37,967 bases of DNA from a virus, in the IMG/VR virus record IMGVR_UViG_3300038825_000954, positions 1 through 37,967 of that record. One strand, 5' to 3'. Position 1 is the stretch's first letter. Every line of letters begins with the position of its first letter. This document shows, in pieces, positions 13,503 to 22,864 of the stretch. The position numbers were made by a program, and so were the translations under genes. The notes beneath the pieces are model-generated. The model had not been told where the DNA came from and ran no database searches. It worked only from the letters and a program-made list of their open reading frames with translations.

Positions 13503-13781
13503 TTACCACTTTACTTTATTAGCCCAATAAGCAGCAGACATTTTGCCCTTTGCAATGTTGCTACCATGTCGGGCCTTGAAAGACTTACGCCTGGCTTTTT
13601 CTTTGGCACTTGTTGGATTCTTGCCAGCACCAGACACACCTTGCTGACCAAAGCGGATCGTCTTTACCTTGCCACCAGACTTAGCCACAACAACGTGAGA
13701 CTTCTTCGGGTGGTTCGGAGTGCGTTTAGGTTTGTTGTAACCTGACACCCCCGCACGTTTTAGCCTTGAATCAGCAGCCAT
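13503..13781 (-). CDS. Small basic phage protein (DUF6321-like)
   Basis: A 92-residue, strongly basic protein with RAGVSGYNKPKRTP near the N-terminus, HVVVAKSGGKVKTIRFGQQG in the middle and ARHGSNIAKGKMSAAYWANK near the end. These blocks recur in a family of marine phage proteins of unknown function often found among late genes. TAATG overlap with the preceding gene. A DNA-associated or virion role is plausible. Confidence 0.7.
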   Translation of the reverse strand: MAADSRLKRAGVSGYNKPKRTPNHPKKSHVVVAKSGGKVKTIRFGQQGVSGAGKNPTSAKEKARRKSFKARHGSNIAKGKMSAAYWANKVKW

Positions 13782-13891
13782 TACTTCTTCCGACGAGACA
13801 TGCCTTTTTTAGCTACTTTCTTTTTAGCAGCTGATGCACGTTTCATTCCGGCCTTTGTGTATGGGTATTTCTTACCTGCTACTTTTGGCAT
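13781..13891 (-). CDS. 36-residue basic protein
   Basis: ATG at 13891 follows AAGGAAAAG; it begins MPKVAGKKYPYTKAGMKRAS and ends in Lys/Arg-rich codons. The stop overlaps the next ATG (TAATG) and the start lies inside the end of the preceding gene. Short K-rich proteins beginning MPKVxGKKxPYT are common in phages; the role is unknown. Confidence 0.65.
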   Translation of the reverse strand: MPKVAGKKYPYTKAGMKRASAAKKKVAKKGMSRRKK

Positions 13892-14054
13892 TTTTCTTTT
13901 CCTTTGCTCGTTCAGCGTTAGATGCTTCGTAAACCTGTTCTGTATTTAACCTAGAAATAATAATTGTTTCTAAGATTTTACCTACTTCTGGGTACTGCCT
14001 AATGAGTACCTGGACATCCGCTCCGGTTGGTTGCATGTTGTTCTCTGGTTGCAT
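13872..14054 (-). CDS. Small hypothetical late protein
   Basis: A 60-residue protein with a helical middle (VQVLIRQYPEVGKILETIII) and basic end. Ribosome site GAGGG before ATG 14054; the repeated AACATGCAACC gives a second possible start six codons later. Lies 8 nt after the previous gene. Confidence 0.55.
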   Translation of the reverse strand: MQPENNMQPTGADVQVLIRQYPEVGKILETIIISRLNTEQVYEASNAERAKEKKNAKSSR

Positions 14055-14062
14055 GTTGCCCT

Positions 14063-14386
14063 CTACGGCTTTTTATACTTAGCTTTGACTGCTGCAATCG
14101 CATCAGCCCATGTGGTCGTACCGTTGACGCTGTCATGGTACTGCATGTCTAACTGGTCGCCAATGCTGGGGTAAGCCTCAACACGGTACTGAGCGTAGTT
14201 AGGAGACTTGCCACCGTTGTCTTTGATGTTGGTTGCAATTTCTTGATTGCGGCTCGCTCTAGCCCACTCGTCAATCGTCTTGTCGTACTCAGCGGTCGTG
14301 AGGGCTATTGAATCCCCATCAACCATCTTGGTCAGGCTAGGATTTTCTGCCTTTATCTGTGTTTTCCATTGGGCTAGTGTTGCCAT
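14063..14386 (-). CDS. Probable tail-fibre accessory protein (YPSIGDQLDMQYHD motif)
   Basis: A 107-residue protein. The C-terminal half has YRVEAYPSIGDQLDMQYHD followed by WADAIAAVKAKY; this Y-P-x-I-G-D-Q-L-D-x-x-(W/Y)-x-D motif is typical of small proteins next to phage tail-fibre genes, some considered fibre-assembly chaperones. Here it follows the last fibre gene with a TAATG overlap, which fits. The exact role is inferred. Confidence 0.7.
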   Translation of the reverse strand: MATLAQWKTQIKAENPSLTKMVDGDSIALTTAEYDKTIDEWARASRNQEIATNIKDNGGKSPNYAQYRVEAYPSIGDQLDMQYHDSVNGTTTWADAIAAVKAKYKKP

Positions 14387-14925
14387 TATCCTACTCCGTA
14401 CATATGAATTGTTCCTGCGTCGATGTTACCGCTTGAGAATTTGAAACTTATATTGTCGATAGCAGTGGTGTCGTTTATATAACCTGCGACATGTCTATCG
14501 TGAAAGAATTGATTCTGAGTAAGAACTTGAACCCTCGCCGTAAAGTGCTTCACATAGGTTGTACTAGATGGGTTGTACAGCGTTAACACTCCACCACCCG
14601 ACTCGTCATTTTCGTTCCCAAAATACCTTGCAAGAATTTGGTAACTTGTACTTTGGGCAAGGTCAGTTTCATCGTCATAATGCAAGTTTGTAGTAATATC
14701 CCCTTCATTGTGATACGCAGCAAAATGCGTACTGGTTATAGCTGAGTCATTGTAGTCTGCACCATCTGTTGCGTTGACTTGGAAAGAAAAATCTACATTA
14801 TCAGTTGCGGGATGTATGTTCACAAAGTGGAACTGGTACTCGTTGTACGTGGCATCAATGCCCGAAGTAAACGATAGGGTCGCTGACGATGACGCTGTTA
14901 CTGAGGCGATGTATGTAAGTCCCAT
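14386..14925 (-). CDS. Tail-fibre paralog 3 of 3
   Basis: A 179-residue, beta-rich protein paralogous to the two genes upstream. Shared blocks: SGID(A/S)TY near 20, FHFVN(I/M)HPATDNV, SSTTYVKHF in the middle, AGYINDTTAID and FSSGNIDAGT, ending in a Y-G-V. Probably a trimeric fibre or receptor-binding tip. TAATG coupling on both sides. Compared with paralog 2 the flanks are conserved and the middle (about 70-110) varies, as expected for a surface loop region. Confidence 0.75.
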   Translation of the reverse strand: MGLTYIASVTASSSATLSFTSGIDATYNEYQFHFVNIHPATDNVDFSFQVNATDGADYNDSAITSTHFAAYHNEGDITTNLHYDDETDLAQSTSYQILARYFGNENDESGGGVLTLYNPSSTTYVKHFTARVQVLTQNQFFHDRHVAGYINDTTAIDNISFKFSSGNIDAGTIHMYGVG

Positions 14926-15461
14926 TAGCTAACTCCAAACATCTTGATAGTGCCTGCGTCGATGTTGCCGCTAGTAAACTTGAAACTGATCTCGTCGATG
15001 GCAGTCGTGTCGTTGATGTAGCCAGCAGCATATATGTTCTGCGTGAAATCATCAGGGTTTGCGCTATGGGTAGTTGCCATAAAATGTTTCACGTACGTTG
15101 TGCTTGATGGTGCGTATAACGTCAACACGCCACTACATTGTTGGTCGGAGTCGGCTCCTACGCTTGACGTTAGGAGTTGATAAGCCGAACCCTGCGCTTG
15201 GTCGATGTCGTAGTAACCAAGCGCACCGGATGTATCATTTTCCCTTTGGACACCCCTAAACGCTGTCGAAGTGATAAGTGAGTCGTTGAAGCCTGCGCCA
15301 TCTGTTGCGTTGACTTGGAAATGGAAGGACACATTATCAGTCGCAGGGTGCATGTTTACAAAGTGAAACTCATACGAGTCGTAGGTCGAGTCGATGCCAG
15401 AAGTAATGTCGATGCTGGAATCAGCCGATGCAGTGTGTGTGGAGATTAGTGTTAGTGCCAT
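14925..15461 (-). CDS. Tail-fibre paralog 2 of 3
   Basis: A 178-residue paralog of the neighbouring genes: FHFVNMHPATDNVSFHFQVN, SSTTYVKHF, AGYINDTTAIDEISFKF and a terminal MFGV. More similar to paralog 3 than to paralog 1, indicating the most recent duplication. Presumed virion fibre. Confidence 0.75.
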   Translation of the reverse strand: MALTLISTHTASADSSIDITSGIDSTYDSYEFHFVNMHPATDNVSFHFQVNATDGAGFNDSLITSTAFRGVQRENDTSGALGYYDIDQAQGSAYQLLTSSVGADSDQQCSGVLTLYAPSSTTYVKHFMATTHSANPDDFTQNIYAAGYINDTTAIDEISFKFTSGNIDAGTIKMFGVS

Positions 15462-16099
15462 TAGGAAGTCGCCACCCCGTACAGGTTGAATGTTCCGTTA
15501 AACGCCCCGCCACTATTTGCCTTGAATTGAATAGCGGTTATAGCTTCCGTTGTGTTGAAGTACCCTGCAACAAATGCCTCATACGCTCCTGCTTCTCCCA
15601 CATAGTCACTAGCCACTTTTGACGTAAAATGCTTCACAAAAGTCGTTGATGAATGTCCGTAAAGCATCAGACTACCACTGCTGTTTGAGTCAGCATCACT
15701 ACTGTTAGTAGCAGAAAGCTGCTGGTAATTTGTTCCCTGTGCTTGGTCTGCTCCACCAGCATAGGCGAGGCTTGATGAATCTGCTTCAGTGTGGTACGCC
15801 CTGAAAAAAGTAGTGGTCATGGGGACGTTGTACGAGTAGCTTGACGTTGTAGCTTGAACCATCAACTTATCGGTCGGGTCAAAATTGACAATATCGAACA
15901 TCAGTACGTCGGTACTGCCCAGACTGGAGAACGTGACAGACGTTGCGCCACCTGCGTCTTGGCTAGAAATCAACGTGTGAGCGTCGCTTACAAGGCTGAC
16001 GCTTTGGTTGTTGACCTTCTGACCGTCGGCAAACGTAATCGAATCTAGCTTAGAGATGTCGGCTACGGCTACGTTGTTGATCTTGGATATATCAGGCAA
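15461..16099 (-). CDS. Tail-fibre paralog 1 of 3, with extra N-terminal part
   Basis: A 212-residue protein with a 30-residue N-terminal addition (ISKINNVAVADISKLDSITF) that may anchor it to the tail, then the same fold as the next two genes: SSTTFVKHF, AGYFNTTEAI, FNLYGV. TTG start at 16099 after TGAGG. Overlaps the long fibre gene by 8 nt. Confidence 0.75.
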   Translation of the reverse strand: MPDISKINNVAVADISKLDSITFADGQKVNNQSVSLVSDAHTLISSQDAGGATSVTFSSLGSTDVLMFDIVNFDPTDKLMVQATTSSYSYNVPMTTTFFRAYHTEADSSSLAYAGGADQAQGTNYQQLSATNSSDADSNSSGSLMLYGHSSTTFVKHFTSKVASDYVGEAGAYEAFVAGYFNTTEAITAIQFKANSGGAFNGTFNLYGVATS

Positions 16100-17981
16100 G
16101 CAAAACCTCAGTTGTGTTGAAGTTGACGTAGATAGAGTCGGCTGTCAAAGCAACACCAACCTTCTGCACTGTGTCACCACTACCTGATGGAGCAGTCGCA
16201 GTTATCTCACCCGCAGTTGTACCAATAAATAAGTCTGCGCCTGGTGTGAAGTTGTAAGTATCGTCACGCAATACACCAGCAACTAATATCTTGGTTGCTT
16301 CTCCGTCACCCTTTGCTTCTAACGCAACACCGATTGCTGGCATTGTTGAAGCAGCGTCCGCATCTGCTGGACCGACCTCTCCGTCACTACGGATATAAAC
16401 AGAATTGAAAGCAGCAACCGACTCACCTGACGCTATCGAAATAACCACACCTGTTGCTGTGTGATCTGACGCTGGGGCTGTGTCTGAAAAATAAACCTGT
16501 CCAGCATCACCAGCAGTAAATCCAGCAGCAGTAATTGTTCCTGTCGTAGTGTCACTTGCATCGTTCTTTAGAAAGGCATCATCAACATTCAAAGTGTTGG
16601 TAGCTAAAGTTATATTTGTGCCAGCTACAAGGGCTGTCTTGGATATTGCTATTGCTGCACTAGCGTTTACATCTGCATCAACAATTACACCGGAAGCTAT
16701 TGCCGTTGCGTTTCCACTAGAGGTGACATCCCCTGTCAGGTTGGCGTTTGTGGTTACGGTGGCAGCAGTACCTGTCAACGCACCAGCAAAGGTGGTAGTT
16801 GTAAGAGTTCCTGTAGACGGGTTGTAGTTCAGTGTTCCGTCAGACTCTAAGCCAATATTGCCTCCATCTAAATCACCACCTGATGTAAAGATAATAGCGT
16901 TGGCTTCGTCTGTATCTTCGTTGTCGGTAATCGTGACTGTTGTTGCCACTGATGCCGTTGTTGCTGTATCAGCAGCAATAGTTCCACTAACAGTTAGATC
17001 ACCTGTAATAGCAACCGTGTTAGTTCCACCTGCTGTACTGATTGTAAGTACATCGGCTGACCCATCAGTAATACTTAGAGCATCAGCAAGCCCATTCACT
17101 AGAACAATGTCGTTAGTTCCGGTTGCACCAGTGAACGTAATATCGTCGCCATCTGCAAAGGTAATGCCACCGTTGGCTGTGATTAATCCACTGACCGTAA
17201 GTGCGGTTAGTGTTCCTAAACTTGTAATGTTGGTTTGCGCTGCTGTTGTTACTGTCGCTGCTGTACCACTTGCATTACCTGTGACATTACCTGTGACGTT
17301 ACCTGTAAATGATGTACTTGTAAGGACTCCGGTACTAGGGTTATAGGTTAGCCCTGTATCTGTTTCTATACCTTGTGCGCTTGTAGCCCCATCTACAAAA
17401 GTAGGGAAAACAGTTTCGTCCGTGGAATTATTAGCAGTAGCAGTAACGGTGGTAGCAAGCGTCGCTGTGTCAGCGTTACCTGTTATATCGCCTGTTATAT
17501 CGCCAACAAAAGCAGTAGACGTAATACTGGTCGCACCAGTTACTACACCAGCATCAATACTGATTGTTCCATCAAGGAGAATCGCAGAGCCAGCAGCAGG
17601 GGTAATGTTTATTGCAGCAGCTGAACCTATTGTTAGCGCACCAGCAGCAGTAGAAATACTCCCTGCATCTGTCAGGCTTATGTCACCTTCGAGGAACAAG
17701 TCCTGCCATGCTGCTGAAGCAGAACCTAAGTCGTATGAGTCATCACTTGCCGGAATGAGATGCCCTGTCGGACTCCATGTTATATCCCAAACAGGGTCAG
17801 TACCATCTGATGTAAGAACAGCACCTGCACCACCAACAGCCAGCCGTGAAAGCTGTGTCGTAGATGATGCGTAGACAATGTCGCCTCTAGCCTGGGAGTC
17901 CAGTACGTGACCGCCAACAGCCTCGAACTCTGTCTGAGTTAGCTCTGTCCCAACTGATTTGTGTTTAAATTCGTTTGCCAT
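16092..17981 (-). CDS. Long tail fibre protein
   Basis: A 629-residue, low-complexity, Thr/Ala/Asp/Gly-rich protein. It begins with a probable anchor (1-60), followed by a segment with YDLGSASAAWQDLFLEGDIS (a fibre motif common in phages), then repeated units of the type GDITGNADTATLATTV and LTGTAATVTT, consistent with triple beta-helix fibre, and a C-terminal domain of unlike composition. Coupled by TAATG to the tail gene before it. Probably binds the host surface. Confidence 0.8.
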   Translation of the reverse strand: MANEFKHKSVGTELTQTEFEAVGGHVLDSQARGDIVYASSTTQLSRLAVGGAGAVLTSDGTDPVWDITWSPTGHLIPASDDSYDLGSASAAWQDLFLEGDISLTDAGSISTAAGALTIGSAAAINITPAAGSAILLDGTISIDAGVVTGATSITSTAFVGDITGDITGNADTATLATTVTATANNSTDETVFPTFVDGATSAQGIETDTGLTYNPSTGVLTSTSFTGNVTGNVTGNASGTAATVTTAAQTNITSLGTLTALTVSGLITANGGITFADGDDITFTGATGTNDIVLVNGLADALSITDGSADVLTISTAGGTNTVAITGDLTVSGTIAADTATTASVATTVTITDNEDTDEANAIIFTSGGDLDGGNIGLESDGTLNYNPSTGTLTTTTFAGALTGTAATVTTNANLTGDVTSSGNATAIASGVIVDADVNASAAIAISKTALVAGTNITLATNTLNVDDAFLKNDASDTTTGTITAAGFTAGDAGQVYFSDTAPASDHTATGVVISIASGESVAAFNSVYIRSDGEVGPADADAASTMPAIGVALEAKGDGEATKILVAGVLRDDTYNFTPGADLFIGTTAGEITATAPSGSGDTVQKVGVALTADSIYVNFNTTEVLLA

Positions 17982-20476
17982 TAGCTTGTTTTTACCTCAT
18001 TTAAGGTTAGCGACAATAAATATGATCGTTCCATTGCAGCACTGCTAATAAATCGCCTACCACGGTCAATCGGAACTAGGGTTCTATTTGTGATTCGCGC
18101 ACGGTACTGTTGACCGTCTAAATCTGTGTATAGGATAAACGGTTGTTGGCGTAATGTATCGATATTGCCAAGAACGGTACTTAGCACTTGAGTGTCTCGA
18201 GACTGGCGTAACCGACGAGCTGTTAGCCGGGCATCAAGCACTTTTGCGTGGATATCCCACGTAAGAAAATCAACAGGGTTAAAGATCGAATGTACGATCA
18301 TGTTCAACACTCTTGGCCCAGGATCTGTTCTGTTCGCAGTGGCAAGCTCAAGTTTAAAACGAATACGTTTGAAAGAAATAGGAGAAGACAAAGACGGTGT
18401 AAGGACTTGAGATCCAGAAGATGTAAGAGTCCCGATCGAAGTCCAGCCTGAGTCATCATCATAAGTGTCGTTATCTACTTTGTAAGACAAAGCGACAGTG
18501 CTATCAGAATCCACGTTGTTCGTTAAGAACGCAACTTTAGACAAGACCTTTTCTTGGTCTGGGAAATTAAAGTCCATAAAGGATGTGTACAACTGACCCT
18601 TTGTTCGGATCTGTTTACTTCCTACTAGGCTAGGATGCTCGTTTTCCACCGGCATAACCAAACGTGTAATGCGTGGCTCTTTGTTATCTGAATGCGATGT
18701 ATCGTCATTAGTGGACGTACCAAATGCAAATGTACTGGAACGGTCAGTTGACCCGCTGGTGTCTTTGTACCGTCCAATCTGCTGGCACTCACCCATGTCC
18801 AAAGATGTAATCGTATGGGCAATTTGTTCTGACGGAGATTCAGGACTGTCTTTCTGAGTACGAACTGTTACAAGGTAAATCTTTTGCGTAATTCCCTGAG
18901 TAGGAAACGAAAAACCTTCTCCAGCCATATTGTAAGGAAATAACTGGGTAAACGGCTTCAGGTCATCTGAGACAGATACAAAAATATTGTTTACATCCTG
19001 TGCCAGAGCTGTGACCCTGCCACCAAACCCTATAAAGCTTGTGGCGCGAAGAAGATAGGAGATATCTTCCCATTGATTATCTGCAACAAGGAACGGGATA
19101 GACCAAAAAGCCCTATCACCAGATGTCGCGTAAATGCGTCCAGCTCTTGCTATGGCCCGTTTGAAGTTATTGCCTCCGCTAAACAAACCTGCTTCAGGTG
19201 AAACATCCCTAAACTGATTTGACCCACGGTCATAAACAAACATGCCATCTTCTTTACCAATGACCAACGTGTCGTTGGCAGCAAAGGCATTTGTTATGTT
19301 CCGGTCAGCTTTGCCTACATCGATCTCTGCTCCCCATACAGGAGAGCCGGTAGCTGGATCAGATATAAAAGCAACCTTGTTTGACCTGACTTTTGCAATG
19401 GCATAATCACCAGAAGCATTTCGCGCTCTAACAAAGAACTGCGCTTGGGCAACAGAAGCTGTCGAACTAATTACCTCAGTTACTGAAATAGTCGTACTGG
19501 CAGGATCTCCACCAACGGTTATGTAAAAATATTTGTAGTTATTACTGCCGTCTTTTACCGTGCTTCCAACAAGCATCTTACCGTCGAAGATCTCGATAGT
19601 ACTTACCGCTCGATCGAAGAAATATCCACAGTCGAACGTGCCTCTCAACTCGTTCCAATACAGCAGCATTTGACCACAGATGGCATACATATAGCCTTCA
19701 AAATTAACAGGTGGCACAGGAAAGTCGACAGCACCTGCAGGAATAACGCAGATGTCATCGATATACCAGACATCGCTTGCAGTGCTAAATGTAAGGGTTA
19801 TTGTGGTTGCAGCTGTAGCAGCCACCCCTGTCACCTCTATAAGAGCATAGTCAGGTGTGCTTGATGTAGCCTCTGTCGTTGCTGTGCCGGTTACGGACAG
19901 TGTGCATGTGCCAGACCCTGACACTCTCGTTGCATATGCAAGAACATGGACATTCTGGCCGTTCAATGCTGCAGCTGACTTAGATCCAAATGACTGGGCT
20001 AAAGTTCCACCATCTGCGCCGACAGTTACTTGTAATGCCTGGTCGCCGGAATGAGGCTTTGTGGTGCTAGTTGCAACAGTTACGTTTGTTGCTGTCCACT
20101 GGTCTGTCTCAGGGGATTCAAACCTGCCGTTTTTTATAAGAAAGTCTGATTCTTCTTGTGAGTACCCAAGTGTTACTTCACCGTTGAACATGGCAAGCAC
20201 ACCGTCCGAGTAGCCGTACCTTGCCGACTTACCAAACTCTCGATCTTCACCTTGACCAAATCCCCTGTGAAAAGAGGTGAGGTCGTAAGTCATTGCTGCC
20301 TTAGGATCTACCTGTTGGTAATTAGCATCGTCTGTCGGCTGCCTGGGGGGCAGAAAAGGAAGAGAACTAAGTTGGTAGCCCCCAGGGAGAGAAGGACTGT
20401 CCTTCCACAACGTCAGGTCTACGACATTAGAACTTTCATCAGTGTGCTGGAGTACAACGTCTGAATTCTGAGGCAT
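17981..20476 (-). CDS. Tail tubular B-like protein with carbohydrate-binding-like insert
   Basis: An 831-residue virion protein in the position of podovirus tail tube protein B. A beta-sandwich module lies at about 112-246: it opens NGRFESPETDQW and closes WYIDDICVIPAG, the pattern of carbohydrate-binding family 4/9-like jelly rolls. The remainder has repeated beta-strand segments with DGKMLVG and KEDGMFVYDRG, suggestive of a propeller. The same module type occurs in the adjacent neck protein. Confidence 0.65.
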   Translation of the reverse strand: MPQNSDVVLQHTDESSNVVDLTLWKDSPSLPGGYQLSSLPFLPPRQPTDDANYQQVDPKAAMTYDLTSFHRGFGQGEDREFGKSARYGYSDGVLAMFNGEVTLGYSQEESDFLIKNGRFESPETDQWTATNVTVATSTTKPHSGDQALQVTVGADGGTLAQSFGSKSAAALNGQNVHVLAYATRVSGSGTCTLSVTGTATTEATSSTPDYALIEVTGVAATAATTITLTFSTASDVWYIDDICVIPAGAVDFPVPPVNFEGYMYAICGQMLLYWNELRGTFDCGYFFDRAVSTIEIFDGKMLVGSTVKDGSNNYKYFYITVGGDPASTTISVTEVISSTASVAQAQFFVRARNASGDYAIAKVRSNKVAFISDPATGSPVWGAEIDVGKADRNITNAFAANDTLVIGKEDGMFVYDRGSNQFRDVSPEAGLFSGGNNFKRAIARAGRIYATSGDRAFWSIPFLVADNQWEDISYLLRATSFIGFGGRVTALAQDVNNIFVSVSDDLKPFTQLFPYNMAGEGFSFPTQGITQKIYLVTVRTQKDSPESPSEQIAHTITSLDMGECQQIGRYKDTSGSTDRSSTFAFGTSTNDDTSHSDNKEPRITRLVMPVENEHPSLVGSKQIRTKGQLYTSFMDFNFPDQEKVLSKVAFLTNNVDSDSTVALSYKVDNDTYDDDSGWTSIGTLTSSGSQVLTPSLSSPISFKRIRFKLELATANRTDPGPRVLNMIVHSIFNPVDFLTWDIHAKVLDARLTARRLRQSRDTQVLSTVLGNIDTLRQQPFILYTDLDGQQYRARITNRTLVPIDRGRRFISSAAMERSYLLSLTLNEVKTS

Positions 20477-20478
20477 AA

Positions 20479-21804
20479 CTATATAGCCGTATTCCTTACC
20501 ATCGCTATTGGAGGCATTGCGCCAACGCGCTCATTGACTCTGTTTCGGAAATGGTTAAACCTGTTTAAGGCTTCTTGCTGTTCTGTAGAGTCGATCGTAT
20601 CGATCTCACCTTGGAACAATTCCATTGCTGCATAGTTGTACAACATTCTTCTTTGAGATTGGTTCAGCTCTACCGTGTTGGCTCCCGTTGTATCCAACTG
20701 CGTAAAATCAAGCATTCCCATTCCGCGAACAAGCAGGTTCCTGTCCTGAGATAGCCCTCCAAAAATTCTTATTGCCGAGCCTTCTTCGCGCCATCCGAAT
20801 ATCTTATTTATAGGAACTCGAGGTATCTCTGACTGACCGGCTGTAACAACAATTTCATCAGCATAAAAGACAAACGCAGTTCCGCTCGTAGCAGACACGC
20901 CTACCTTTATGCTCGAGCTAACACCGTCTGTAACAAGAGTATGTGTCAGTCTTTCCCATCCAAGACCTGAATGGGTAGATCCTAGGCTAACGCTGGAACT
21001 ATCGAGCTGAATAGCAGCACTAACTCTTGAAGCTGTCCTGCTGTAAACCCAGATACCTACGTTTATCTCTTCTCCGACATAGTTCGTGCCGGAGGGAACC
21101 GTCATAAGCAGGGTTCCCACACTACTTGCTCCAACTGTGCATTTACCCGACTGGGTTCCTGCATGGACCATGAAGTTATCCGGGCCTGTTGTCTCTTCTT
21201 CAGCTGCAAGCGTGATATTCGACGTTGTCCAGTCTGTAGAAATTGTGCTGCTTTCAAAATCACAGTTCAAAGAACTAACAATATTGTTCCCGTAAGACTT
21301 CGCATCCATGCGAGGTTCTACTGAGATCTGTCTTACATACCCAGCCGGTATAGAAGTCGGTCTTGGGTATAACTGTTGAGACTGGGCTAGAGTCGTAGTC
21401 CTGTCGTTTACTTCTACATACAACGAAGGGAAAGCACTCTGCGCCCCAGACTGCAGAGTTTCCAAAAGCAAGTTAGGGTCGTACCTGTAGATCTCGAAGG
21501 TAGTCCCTGTACCGGAGTCCGCAGTGAGGTTAGTCCCGGTAACAGTGATAGTCCCGGAAGAACCGGTGAAGTCACTTATTCTGCGGATTGTATTGTCGTT
21601 GTTCCCACTAGTAATCCGAACATAGAAATCATTTAGACTGTCATCTACCGAAAATCCCCTGTCAGTAAGACCGGTAGAAACAATGCTTGTATTAGTGGTA
21701 ACTGTCGTTGTCGTGCTGAACGAGCCTGTGTAAGCACCGAGCCTTCGTGCGTATTCCGGCAGAAGGCTGTCGACGGTTGATGTTGATGAAATAGTTGCTG
21801 GCAT
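20479..21804 (-). CDS. Neck/tail tubular A-like protein with carbohydrate-binding-like insert
   Basis: A 441-residue protein. The N- and C-terminal parts (about 1-175 and 320-441; C-terminal end helical with NQSQRRMLYNYAAMELFQGE) fit a head-to-tail connector of the tail tubular A type. Inserted at about 180-320 is a jelly-roll-like module beginning NCDFESSTISTDW and ending FYADEIVVTAGQ, parallel to the insert in the next gene. TAATG coupling to the gene before. Confidence 0.65.
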   Translation of the reverse strand: MPATISSTSTVDSLLPEYARRLGAYTGSFSTTTTVTTNTSIVSTGLTDRGFSVDDSLNDFYVRITSGNNDNTIRRISDFTGSSGTITVTGTNLTADSGTGTTFEIYRYDPNLLLETLQSGAQSAFPSLYVEVNDRTTTLAQSQQLYPRPTSIPAGYVRQISVEPRMDAKSYGNNIVSSLNCDFESSTISTDWTTSNITLAAEEETTGPDNFMVHAGTQSGKCTVGASSVGTLLMTVPSGTNYVGEEINVGIWVYSRTASRVSAAIQLDSSSVSLGSTHSGLGWERLTHTLVTDGVSSSIKVGVSATSGTAFVFYADEIVVTAGQSEIPRVPINKIFGWREEGSAIRIFGGLSQDRNLLVRGMGMLDFTQLDTTGANTVELNQSQRRMLYNYAAMELFQGEIDTIDSTEQQEALNRFNHFRNRVNERVGAMPPIAMVRNTAI

Positions 21805-22100
21805 TAGACTAGAACCGCCATGTAGTGAATCTTGTCACCGTTAGTCGCAGCATCACAGTAGAACTCTGATAGATCTCCTGGTCTGCCTTCAATGAAGTCA
21901 ACTGTTTCATTTCCTCCTGATGCTGGAAGCTCTATCCCTGCAACGGAAGCTGAAACAGTGGAGATACCAACATACGTGATGCCGGAATTGCCGGGAGGAG
22001 CCTGGAACCTTACACGCCTCACAGGAGTAGGTGTGGTCGTGACCTGGACTCGAGTTCCTGCAGAACTTACAGTTTTAGTTCCTGCTGTAACTGAAGCCAA
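21804..22100 (-). CDS. Small virion protein, unknown
   Basis: A 98-residue, beta-rich Gly/Val/Ser protein; TTG start at 22100 placed 5 nt after GGAGG, overlapping the end of the previous gene's region. Probably a head decoration or completion protein judging by position between capsid and neck genes. Confidence 0.6.
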   Translation of the reverse strand: MASVTAGTKTVSSAGTRVQVTTTPTPVRRVRFQAPPGNSGITYVGISTVSASVAGIELPASGGNETVDFIEGRPGDLSEFYCDAATNGDKIHYMAVLV

Positions 22101-22101
22101 G

Positions 22102-22524
22102 TTAACCTCCCATGGAATCTAACTGATCGATTGTGTAATAAATTTCTTTCATTTCTTGAAGACCACTAGCGTGAGTAAGCCTGGTATAAACCGTATACCC
22201 TTTTACCTGTCCGAAGACATCTTCATCTGGGACTAAAGTGAACTTAGGTTTCTTAGCGTAAACCCGCTTTATAGCGTTCTCACGCTTAAGAGCTTCAAAG
22301 TTAGTAGTTTCAAGTTGCTCTCGAGCCTGTTCGTAAGCACCTTTAGCACCCTCATCATCGGAATGCTTTCCGACAACATCCTGTGCCATCTGAGCAACAG
22401 ACTCGGTGTCACCGTAGGCATAGCGATTGTCCGGCACAAGGACTTTTAAATCTTTGCCCGGAACATCCACTTGTACAAAAGTTTCATCTTGTTTTTTTAC
22501 AAAATGATTTTTACTGTCAGCCAT
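22102..22524 (-). CDS. Hypothetical virion-region protein
   Basis: A 140-residue protein with a charged helical middle (AYEQAREQLETTNFEALKRE) and mixed ends. No family recognised. TAATG coupling to the gene before; likely head or assembly related. Confidence 0.6.
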   Translation of the reverse strand: MADSKNHFVKKQDETFVQVDVPGKDLKVLVPDNRYAYGDTESVAQMAQDVVGKHSDDEGAKGAYEQAREQLETTNFEALKRENAIKRVYAKKPKFTLVPDEDVFGQVKGYTVYTRLTHASGLQEMKEIYYTIDQLDSMGG

Positions 22525-22829
22525 TAGATTGCATCCATTGAAGATGCTACTCCTGACGATGTTGTGCCGTATGCAACTTTCAACGAAGCACTTGTAGAAG
22601 TAGTTCTTATAAATTTAACAGCATTTACAACGTCCGACCCTTTTAGGGTAATACTTCCATCTGCTGCTATTAAAGTGCCTTCAGCTGTAGTTGGATCAGT
22701 TCCATCAAATCGGAACCGGACAGCTGCTGTATCGCATTGGATATGCGCTTCTGATGCTTCTGAAGGAACACTTGCAAGCGCAACAGCTGAAGCAGCTACA
22801 GCGAGCTTTTCATATCCTAATCTTGCCAT
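22524..22829 (-). CDS. Small beta-rich virion protein
   Basis: A 101-residue protein with alternating strands; the pattern IRFRFDGTDPTTAEGTLI-like (here VRFRFDGTDPTTAEGTLI) and a later KFIRTTSTSASLKVAYG recur in phage head/tail accessory proteins. Preceded by a 90-nt spacer with a hairpin at 22865-22901. Confidence 0.6.
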   Translation of the reverse strand: MARLGYEKLAVAASAVALASVPSEASEAHIQCDTAAVRFRFDGTDPTTAEGTLIAADGSITLKGSDVVNAVKFIRTTSTSASLKVAYGTTSSGVASSMDAI

Positions 22830-22864
22830 ATCAATTCTTTCTAGATATAACCCAAATACTTAGT

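Noticed and set aside
16549-17874. Several long + strand open frames (up to 162 aa) inside the long fibre gene
   Set aside because: They are Val/Ala-rich antisense shadows of the Thr/Ala repeats and have no ribosome sites.
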